From the NCBI GenBank assembly GCA_964432875.1, contig CAYSPJ010000144.1, forward strand, positions 1 through 12,191: 12,191 nucleotides of DNA, written 5' to 3'. Shown one piece after another: positions 7,565 through 12,191 of the stretch (position 1 is its first letter; each line of letters opens with the position of its first letter). This stretch comes from JACJYE01 sp964432875. GTDB taxonomy: Bacteria > Bacteroidota > Bacteroidia > Chitinophagales > Saprospiraceae. Made by a program: the position numbers and the translations under genes. Below the pieces are notes generated by a model. It ran no database searches. It saw only the letters and a list, made by a program, of their open reading frames with translations, and was not told the origin of the DNA.

Positions 7565-8158
7565 ATGGAGAACCAACGAAAACGGAAAAGCTGGACGGTG
7601 CTTGGCGCCTTCACGCTGTTGTGGCTGACCATACTGACCGTCGTCATCCGCCTGGCTACAGGCAAGTACGACACGGGCTACTGGCTACTTTTGCTTTGGC
7701 TGGCGGCTACCTTGGCTTTGCCGGGCTACCTGCTCTATCTGCGCGGGCGGCAGTTGGCCGCCACTAACAAGTATGCCCTGCTTTTCTATGTATTTCTGAT
7801 CTTTTGCGCCTGTCTCCTTTTCCAACCCTTGCTATGGGCTTTTGGAAAGGTGGGCTTCGTCCCTTTTTACACTTACTCTTTGTTGGCACTCTTGCCCATC
7901 GAAGCTTTAATGCTGTTGCCGATACTGAAGCCGAGCCGAGCCACAGCCTCTGCTCCTCCCGTCGGTTTCGCCCCCGCCGAGCTCGGGCAGCTCAGCCAGC
8001 AGGGGCTTCAAGAACAAGCCGAGTTGTTGGTCCGCAAGCTCAACCGCATCCGGCAGGAACTGGCTATCGAAACCGACGCGGGGCGGAAGTTCCAGTACGA
8101 AATGCAGATCGAGCAGCTCGAAAAAGAAATCGCGGAGCTGAAGAGGCAGCTGCGTTAA
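7565..8158 (+). CDS. Four-helix membrane protein with a charged coiled-coil C-terminal tail
   Basis: A 197-residue protein of unrecognised family. Hydrophobic segments at about 9-31, 38-59, 69-92 and 98-121 predict four membrane spans. A positively charged N-terminus (E-N-Q-R-K-R-K-S) suggests cytoplasmic ends. Residues about 138-197 form a hydrophilic heptad-rich helix pair with L-V-R-K-L-N-R-I-R-Q-E-L, then I-E-T-D-A-G-R-K-F, then I-E-Q-L-E-K-E-I-A-E-L. From memory, that short pattern resembles helical segments attached to bacterial conflict-effector proteins of the TIR, SIR2 or CHAT type; this is an impression only. It starts 9 bp after the coiled-coil protein gene, pointing to a shared function such as anchoring or signalling to the exported partner. 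Confidence 0.75.
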   Translation: MENQRKRKSWTVLGAFTLLWLTILTVVIRLATGKYDTGYWLLLLWLAATLALPGYLLYLRGRQLAATNKYALLFYVFLIFCACLLFQPLLWAFGKVGFVPFYTYSLLALLPIEALMLLPILKPSRATASAPPVGFAPAELGQLSQQGLQEQAELLVRKLNRIRQELAIETDAGRKFQYEMQIEQLEKEIAELKRQLR

Positions 8159-8226
8159 TACAGAAAGCCCCTCTCTCATCAAAAAAAACAGGCCTTTCAT
8201 CTAAAGAATGCGACACGCAGCTGCCT
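8144..8226. repeat. 12-bp inverted repeat spanning the end of the membrane protein gene
   Basis: AGGCAGCTGCGT (8144-8155) is repeated in inverse orientation as ACGCAGCTGCCT (8215-8226). The left arm lies in the last codons of the membrane protein gene. A smaller imperfect stem (GAAAG at 8163-8167 with CTTTC at 8194-8198) and an A8 run lie between them. Each arm contains the self-complementary 8-mer GCAGCTGC, which makes a chance match more likely. It might help end transcription of the operon. Confidence 0.35.
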
Positions 8227-8255
8227 TAAACAGCACTTTTGCCCTGTTTTATGCA

Positions 8256-8270
8256 CCTGCACCATGCAGG
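8256..8270. repeat. Small perfect hairpin before the outer-membrane receptor gene
   Basis: CCTGCA (8256-8261) and TGCAGG (8265-8270) form a perfect 6-bp stem with a 3-nt loop, 51 bp before the receptor start codon. It may be part of the receptor gene's leader or a protein-binding palindrome. No good promoter box was found in this 163-bp spacer; CACTTTTG at 8234-8241 is one base off consensus and has no TTG partner. Confidence 0.35.
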
Positions 8271-8321
8271 CTATATTAATCACCCGACGAGGGGCGAAGC
8301 GACCCGTGCGCCGAGCCACTC

Positions 8322-10793
8322 ATGAAAACACAAACAGGAATGCCTAAGAAAATCACCCTCGCACTGCTTGCAGCAGTGTTGTGCTCCACTGCATGGGCAC
8401 AACAAAAATCTAGCCTCGATGGCTTAGTTCAAAACGGGGTTGGCCCCTTGGCTTACGCCAATGTACTGCTCCTGAATAGCGCCGACTCAGCGCTGGTCAA
8501 AGCCGAATATACCGATGAAGATGGCCGCTTCCAAATTCAGGACATCCCGGCGGGCAACTATCGCCTCAGCGTGACCCACGTGGGGGTGCCCGATTACCAA
8601 AGCGAAGTATTTTCGCTGGCGGAGGGGGCCTCGCTGAGCTTGCCGCCCATCACTATGGCAGAGTCCGTCGATTTATCGGCCGTGGTCGTCACCGGGCGCA
8701 AGCCGCTGGTAGAAGTGAGCGCCGACAAGACGGTGTTTAACGTCGATGCCAGTATCACGGCAGCAGGCTCGGATGGCCTGGAGCTGCTGCGCAAAGCGCC
8801 CGGCGTGATGCTCGACAATAATGAGAACATCCAGATACGGGGCAAAAACGGGGTGCAGGTCTATCTCGACGGCAAGCAGTCATTCCTCTCGCCTGCCGAG
8901 CTGGCCAATTTGCTGCGCAGCCTCAACGCCGCTGATATCCAGGCCATCGAGGTCATCACCAACCCCTCGGCCAAGTACGATGCCGCCGGCAACGCCGGCA
9001 TCATCAATATCGTGCTGAAGAAAAATAAAGGCTTGGGCACCAACGGCTCCATGAACCTGAGCGGGGGCTACGGTTTCCGCCCCAAGGCCAACGCCTCGGT
9101 CAACCTCAATCACCGCAACAAGAATTTTAATGCCTTCGGCAACTTTGGCAGTGGCTACAACCAAAATGAAAACGGCTTGAGCCTGCTGCGCATCCAGCCA
9201 GAAAAGGTGTTTGACCAGCGCCAGGTACAAGTTAGCGAACGCCTGCCGGTGAATGCCAAGGTGGGCATGGACTATTTCATCAACCCTAAGCACACCGTAG
9301 GCGTGGTAGCCAACGCCAATACGCTCTGGCGCGACGGCACCTGGGAGAGCGAGAGCCGCACTCTGATCGGGAGGCCAGGTGCCGAGCGCCCCGACTCGGT
9401 GCTGGTGGCCGGCAATAACATCGCCGGCGGCAGGCTGAATGCCAACCTCAACCTCAACTACCGCTACAGCGACGAGAAAGCAGGCCGCGAGCTGAGCTTC
9501 GACGCCGACCAGGGCTACTTCGAAGCCACTGCTTTCAGCCGCCAGCCCAATGCCTATTACAACGGCGATGAGACGCAACTCCTGAGCCGCCGCGACTTCG
9601 AGATCAATTCCCCGACTCGCATCAATATCACTAGCCTGAAAGCTGATTACGAGCAGAAGCTCTGGGACAAAGGCCGCTTGGGCATGGGGCTGAAAACTAC
9701 GATGGTGAACACCGACAACACCTTCGACCTCTTCATGATCACCGACGGGCAGCCGGTCAAAGACCCGATGCAGAGCAACCAGTTCAACTACGACGAGCGC
9801 GTACAGGCTGCTTATGCCAACCTCAATACTCCGCTGGGCAAGGGGCTCAGCCTGCAAGCCGGTTTGCGGGTCGAGCATACCCGCTCTATTGGCGACCTGC
9901 AGCGCGACCCTTCTCAGCCGACCAACGAACAGGACTATGTAAAACGCAACTATACTGATTTTTTCCCCAGTGCCGCCATCACTTGGCAAATGCACGAAAA
10001 ACACGCCTTAAATGCCACCTATAGCCGCCGTATCGACCGCCCGAGCTACGAAGACCTCAACCCCTTCGAGTGGCGGCTGGATGAACTGGCTTTCCGCAAG
10101 GGCAACCCCTTCCTGCGCCCACAGTATGCCGATGCCTTCGAGCTGAAGTACATCGCCTTCCAGATGGTCAACCTCAGCGTGGGCTACACCCATACCGAAG
10201 ACCTCATTTCCGACATCGTGGAGCAGGATGCCGACAATCCCGATCGCAGCTTCATCAACTTCCGCAACCTGGCATCGCAGGATAACTTCAACCTCGGCTT
10301 GAGCTCGCCGACACCTATCAACAAATGGTGGAACGGCTATGTCAACGTCACGGTATATAAATCGATCTTTAAAGCAGAATTCCCTGAGTACAGCTTCGAG
10401 GCCGCCACTCCCGTAGCAGTGAACCTCTACGCCGAACAGACTTTCACCCTCTCCCCGACGCTCTCTTTCGAGATGTCGGGCTGGTACAACTCGGCTTCCA
10501 TTTGGGGCGGTAGTTGGCTCACCCGCCCACAAGGCTCGTTTGATGTAGGGATCCAAAAAAAGGTGTTCGACGGAAACGGCACCCTCAAGCTGAGCTTCAC
10601 CGACGTCTTCCACACCGCTCCCTGGGGCAGCTTCAGCGACGCTATCCCGGGCTTTACCATCCGTGGAAGTGGCTACTGGGAGTCGCAGCAATTGCGGGTT
10701 AATTTCAATTACCGCTTCGGTAATAAAAACGTCAAGAACGTACAGCAGCGCAAGTCGGGCATCGATGCCGAGTCGCGCCGGATTAAAGGATAA
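8322..10793 (+). CDS. TonB-dependent-receptor-type outer membrane protein (carboxypeptidase-regulatory domain, plug, beta-barrel)
   Basis: An 823-residue outer-membrane protein. A signal peptide occupies 1-26, ending A-W-A before Q-Q. Residues about 29-112 form a carboxypeptidase-regulatory-like Ig-type domain (A-Y-A-N-V-L-L-L, T-D-E-D-G-R-F-Q-I, P-A-G-N-Y-R-L-S-V). About 117-240 is a plug domain, with V-V-V-T-G-R-K-P at its start, then I-Q-I-R-G-K-N-G-V-Q-V-Y-L-D-G-K and I-E-V-I-T-N-P-S-A-K-Y-D-A-A-G. The remainder is an alternating beta-barrel ending N-F-N-Y-R-F-G-N-K, followed by a short basic tail. This fits the Bacteroidota outer-membrane beta-barrel family (PF14905-like) related to TonB-dependent receptors. 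No SusD-like partner lies beside it, so the substrate cannot be inferred. A second ATG at 8340 (residue 7) is an equally plausible start. Confidence 0.88.
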   Translation: MKTQTGMPKKITLALLAAVLCSTAWAQQKSSLDGLVQNGVGPLAYANVLLLNSADSALVKAEYTDEDGRFQIQDIPAGNYRLSVTHVGVPDYQSEVFSLAEGASLSLPPITMAESVDLSAVVVTGRKPLVEVSADKTVFNVDASITAAGSDGLELLRKAPGVMLDNNENIQIRGKNGVQVYLDGKQSFLSPAELANLLRSLNAADIQAIEVITNPSAKYDAAGNAGIINIVLKKNKGLGTNGSMNLSGGYGFRPKANASVNLNHRNKNFNAFGNFGSGYNQNENGLSLLRIQPEKVFDQRQVQVSERLPVNAKVGMDYFINPKHTVGVVANANTLWRDGTWESESRTLIGRPGAERPDSVLVAGNNIAGGRLNANLNLNYRYSDEKAGRELSFDADQGYFEATAFSRQPNAYYNGDETQLLSRRDFEINSPTRINITSLKADYEQKLWDKGRLGMGLKTTMVNTDNTFDLFMITDGQPVKDPMQSNQFNYDERVQAAYANLNTPLGKGLSLQAGLRVEHTRSIGDLQRDPSQPTNEQDYVKRNYTDFFPSAAITWQMHEKHALNATYSRRIDRPSYEDLNPFEWRLDELAFRKGNPFLRPQYADAFELKYIAFQMVNLSVGYTHTEDLISDIVEQDADNPDRSFINFRNLASQDNFNLGLSSPTPINKWWNGYVNVTVYKSIFKAEFPEYSFEAATPVAVNLYAEQTFTLSPTLSFEMSGWYNSASIWGGSWLTRPQGSFDVGIQKKVFDGNGTLKLSFTDVFHTAPWGSFSDAIPGFTIRGSGYWESQQLRVNFNYRFGNKNVKNVQQRKSGIDAESRRIKG

Positions 10794-10823
10794 GCTGGTG
10801 CCGAAGCACTGGTGTTAACTACA

Positions 10824-10883
10824 CTGGCCCTGTTTCCCGCCATCCGTAATTGATTTATTGCAAGTGGCGGGGAGCAGGGCCAG
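10824..10883 (+). terminator. Long stem-loop after the receptor gene; probable terminator or structured RNA
   Basis: CTGGCCCTG (10824-10832) pairs with CAGGGCCAG (10875-10883), and CCCGCCA (10836-10842) pairs with TGGCGGG (10865-10871). The three bases between the arms (TTT and GAG) can form U-G, U-A and U-G pairs in the plus-strand RNA. That makes a continuous 19-bp stem with a 22-nt loop; the minus-strand RNA would have a mismatch there. It lies 31 bp after the receptor stop codon. An ATTTATT stretch follows, rather than a clean U-run, so termination is likely but not certain. Confidence 0.65.
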
Positions 10884-10993
10884 ATTTATTCCCCTTTATC
10901 TACTATTGCTCAAGGCAGGCTGCCAAAACCTTGCCGCGATGCGGTAGCAGTAAATTCTCATCACTAAGAAACGAAATCTAAAGTAGTGTGCTC

Positions 10994-11001
10994 TATCTTT
11001 G
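10994..11001 (+). promoter_or_regulatory. Promoter -7 box directly before the Crp/Fnr gene
   Basis: TATCTTTG matches TAnnTTTG exactly and ends four bases before the ATG at 11006. No TTG is seen about 20 bp upstream, so the promoter may depend on an activator. The box lies inside the open frame that starts with GTG at 10988, which supports ATG 11006 as the true start. Confidence 0.65.
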
Positions 11002-11005
11002 GAGC

Positions 11006-11623
11006 ATGGAAAACATCGAACGCAAGCTCCCGCCTCTCCCAGCGGAACTACGCCGTAAAATCCTCGAAAAGGGGATTCTGAAAACCATCCCGGCAGGCAC
11101 GGAGATACTGCGGGAAGGGCAGTATGTGAAAGCCGTACCCCTGGTGCTCAAAGGCAGCATCAAGGTATTCAGCAGCCATGAAGACAAGGAGCTCCTGCTT
11201 TACTACATCGAACCAGCGGAGAGCTGTGTGATGTCTTTCTCGGCGGGGCGGCATAATTCGCCGAGCAAAGTGCGGGCAGTGGCAGAGGAAGACACGGAAG
11301 CCTTGCTCCTTCCCGTCGAATTGGTGAACCGCTGGGTGCTGGAATACCCCCAACTGAACGAGCTGTTTTTCCAGCAATTCAACCAGCGCTACGAAGACCT
11401 GCTAAACACCATCAACCAACTGCTTTTTGAAAAAATGGACCGCCGACTGATGGACTACCTGCGGGAAAAATCTGAAGTGCTTGACAGCCGCTTCCTCGAT
11501 TTGCGCCACCACCAGATCGCGCGGGAGATGGGCAGCGCCCGCGAGGTCATCAGCCGGGTAATGAAAAAATTGGAGCGGGAGAAAAAAGTGCGGCAGCACC
11601 CCGATGGGATAGAAATTTTATGA
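11006..11623 (+). CDS. Crp/Fnr-family transcriptional regulator
   Basis: A 205-residue regulator. The N-terminal cyclic-nucleotide-binding-like beta-barrel spans about 20-115, with P-L-V-L-K-G-S-I-K-V-F (45-55), L-L-L-Y-Y-I-E-P (63-70) and A-E-S-C-V-M-S-F (71-78). A dimerisation helix covers about 118-150, and the C-terminal winged helix-turn-helix (about 160-205) has L-R-H-H-Q-I-A-R-E-M-G-S-A-R-E-V-I-S-R. It lacks the cysteine cluster of iron-sulfur Fnr proteins; Cys74 is its only cysteine. I recall an E-S-C-(I/V)-M-S-F segment as typical of Bacteroidota members encoded next to DUF2892 genes, which could imply redox or sulfur sensing. Two small membrane protein genes follow on the same strand and are likely targets. 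Confidence 0.88.
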   Translation: MENIERKLPPLPAELRRKILEKGILKTIPAGTEILREGQYVKAVPLVLKGSIKVFSSHEDKELLLYYIEPAESCVMSFSAGRHNSPSKVRAVAEEDTEALLLPVELVNRWVLEYPQLNELFFQQFNQRYEDLLNTINQLLFEKMDRRLMDYLREKSEVLDSRFLDLRHHQIAREMGSAREVISRVMKKLEREKKVRQHPDGIEIL

Positions 11624-11626
11624 GGT

Positions 11627-11642
11627 GGTGACCGAAGTTACC
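11627..11642. promoter_or_regulatory. Candidate operator for the adjacent Crp/Fnr regulator
   Basis: GGTGAC-CGAA-GTTACC is a 16-bp inverted repeat with a single mismatch between arms, four bases after the regulator's stop codon. Its centre is about 43 bp upstream of the transcription start expected from the TATCTTTG box at 11665-11672. That is the distance at which Crp/Fnr dimers commonly activate. Binding is inferred only. Confidence 0.4.
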
Positions 11643-11664
11643 GCTTTGGGCCCCGGCAATCCAG

Positions 11665-11672
11665 TATCTTTG
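11665..11672 (+). promoter_or_regulatory. Promoter -7 box for the small peptide and DUF2892 genes
   Basis: TATCTTTG matches the Bacteroidota -7 consensus and ends 15 bp before the start codon of the 31-residue peptide. A TTG at 11646-11648 gives a 16-bp spacer, shorter than usual. Confidence 0.6.
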
Positions 11673-11687
11673 CCACAAACAACGGAC

Positions 11688-11783
11688 ATGAAATCCAAAA
11701 TCATCAAATTCCTGCTCGTTTGTTTGGCATGTCTGGCCATCGTGACCGGCATGGTTTATCTCATTCAATCATTGTTTCACTAA
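11688..11783 (+). CDS. 31-residue single-helix membrane peptide
   Basis: An ATG at 11688 opens a 31-codon frame ending in TAA. The product starts with a basic segment (M-K-S-K-I-I-K) followed by a hydrophobic stretch of about 20 residues (F-L-L-V-C-L-A-C-L-A-I-V) and ends S-L-F-H. It therefore looks like a one-pass inner-membrane peptide with two cysteines in the helix. It lies just behind a TATCTTTG box and 12 bp before the DUF2892 gene, so the two are probably co-transcribed. No family is recognised. It could alternatively be a translated leader for the DUF2892 gene, but the basic-then-hydrophobic composition favours a real product. Confidence 0.6.
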   Translation: MKSKIIKFLLVCLACLAIVTGMVYLIQSLFH

Positions 11784-11795
11784 AAACTTACTGTC

Positions 11796-12014
11796 ATGAA
11801 GAAGAACATGGGTTCTGCCGATCGTATCATCCGGGTCATCGCCGCGATTATTTTTGCTGCGCTTTATTTTACGGGTACGGTCACGGGTACCTTGGGTATA
11901 GTGCTGTTGGTGCTGGGTGCGGTCTTTGTGCTGACCAGTGTGGTCAGCTTCTGCCCGCTATACCTGCCGTTTGGGCTGAGCACCTGCTCTACCAATGCGA
12001 AGAAAGCGGCCTAG
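11796..12014 (+). CDS. DUF2892 / YgaP-type small transmembrane protein
   Basis: A 72-residue inner-membrane protein. It has the family opening K-K-N-M-G-S-A-D-R-I-I-R-V, two hydrophobic helices (about 11-30 and 32-50) and the conserved ending S-F-C-P-L-Y-L-P-F-G-L-S-T-C. This matches the YgaP-like transmembrane domain family, found fused or adjacent to rhodanese domains and often near sulfur-transfer genes. Cys53 and Cys64 are the conserved pair. Length is normal. Position behind a Crp/Fnr gene is a common Bacteroidota arrangement (from memory). Its TAG stop is the first codon-sized unit of the repeat at 12012-12063. Confidence 0.87.
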   Translation: MKKNMGSADRIIRVIAAIIFAALYFTGTVTGTLGIVLLVLGAVFVLTSVVSFCPLYLPFGLSTCSTNAKKAA

Positions 12015-12063
12015 TGTCTGGCTTTATAGTCCGATAGCTGCCTGCGTTAGGCTTGGCCCAAAA
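12012..12063 (+). repeat. Direct repeat, copy 1
   Basis: This 52-bp segment begins TAGTGTCTGGCTTTATAGTC and ends GGCCCAAAA. It matches copy 2 (12142-12189) at 28 of the first 29 positions. Copy 1 then has 4 extra bases (CCTG), after which 16 of 19 positions match. It supplies the stop codon of the DUF2892 gene. The family and function are not known to me. Confidence 0.8.
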
Positions 12064-12100
12064 CCTTTCTTTACGCCGACTAATCAAGGAGGAAAGCTAT

Positions 12101-12187
12101 ATGCCCCGCAACCTGCCTACCCTAGTGCTGACGGCACTAAATAGTGTCTGTCTTTATAGTCCGATAGCTGCGTTACGCTCGGCCTAA
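12101..12187 (+). CDS. Tiny ORF (28 residues) with a strong Shine-Dalgarno sequence
   Basis: AAGGAGG (12086-12092) stands 8 bases before an ATG at 12101, an ideal ribosome-binding arrangement that no other gene in this window has. The frame runs 28 codons to a TAA and its second half is encoded entirely by repeat copy 2. The peptide is hydrophobic in the middle (L-P-T-L-V-L-T-A-L) and ends A-A-L-R-S-A. It may be an artefact of a mobile or structural repeat rather than a functional gene. Confidence 0.3.
   Translation: MPRNLPTLVLTALNSVCLYSPIAALRSA
12123..12139. repeat. Short perfect hairpin between the direct repeats
   Basis: TAGTGC (12123-12128) and GCACTA (12134-12139) form a 6-bp stem with a 5-nt loop. 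The CACTA of the right arm is also inversely repeated by TAGTG at the start of repeat copy 2. It sits inside the tiny ORF and directly before copy 2. Confidence 0.4.
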
Positions 12188-12189
12188 AA
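12142..12189 (+). repeat. Direct repeat, copy 2
   Basis: This 48-bp segment begins TAGTGTCTGTCTTTATAGTC and ends GGCCTAAAA, in the same orientation as copy 1 and offset from it by 130 bp. It contains the small palindrome GCGTTACGC, which copy 1 has lost. It runs to within two bases of the window edge, so the full unit may extend further. Confidence 0.8.
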
Positions 12190-12191
12190 AT

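Noticed and set aside
8880..10004. Long open frame (374 codons) on the minus strand inside the receptor gene
   Set aside because: It is antisense to an unmistakable beta-barrel protein, has no promoter or family motif, and arises from GC-rich codon use on the other strand.
11006..11623. Oxygen-sensing Fnr with an iron-sulfur cluster
   Set aside because: The N-terminal cysteine cluster needed for a 4Fe-4S centre is absent; Cys74 is the only cysteine.
12012..12189. Start of a CRISPR array
   Set aside because: There are only two diverged copies with unequal length and a 78-bp gap containing an ORF and hairpin; repeat length, spacing and identity do not fit CRISPR.

Overview
The window reads as a moderately GC-rich Bacteroidota chromosome, most likely of the Saprospiria/Lewinella type; the placement is inferred. 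Four signs support it: (i) a protein tail at the left edge shaped like a type IX secretion sorting signal; (ii) several TAnnTTTG (-7) promoter boxes with no Shine-Dalgarno sequence before most genes; (iii) a PafA-type alkaline phosphatase; (iv) an outer-membrane receptor with an N-terminal carboxypeptidase-regulatory domain and the Bacteroidota beta-barrel type. No rRNA, tRNA, CRISPR array or transposase was seen.

Layout, left to right. The end of a secreted protein gene (2-103, +) converges on a periplasmic PafA-like phosphatase gene (170-1801, -). A divergent intergenic region then leads to a molybdate/tungstate-type ABC importer operon on the plus strand: lipoprotein binding protein (2074-2931), permease (2969-3739) and ATPase (3736-4824, overlapping the permease stop by ATGA). 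Next is a Uma2-family PD-(D/E)XK protein (4895-5521) whose promoter box nearly touches its ATG. After a hairpin-containing spacer with a good promoter comes a two-gene unit of unknown function: an exported, mostly coiled-coil protein with a globular C-terminal domain (5810-7555), and a four-helix membrane protein with a charged coiled-coil tail (7565-8158). A TonB-dependent-receptor-type outer membrane protein follows (8322-10793), then a spacer with a long stem-loop (10824-10883). The right end holds a Crp/Fnr regulator (11006-11623), a 31-residue one-helix peptide (11688-11783) and a DUF2892/YgaP-type membrane protein (11796-12014). The last 180 bases contain two copies of a degenerate ~50-bp direct repeat; the second lies inside a tiny ORF that has a strong Shine-Dalgarno sequence.

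Functional reading. The importer genes form a clear operon for uptake of a group 6 oxyanion. The Crp/Fnr, small peptide and DUF2892 genes look like one regulatory-membrane module, which in other Bacteroidota I associate with sulfur or persulfide handling; the sulfur enzymes themselves would lie outside the window. A 16-bp inverted repeat just upstream of the small-peptide promoter is a candidate operator for the Crp/Fnr protein. The best candidates for something undescribed are the 5810-8158 secreted/membrane pair and the repeat plus mini-ORF at the right edge.
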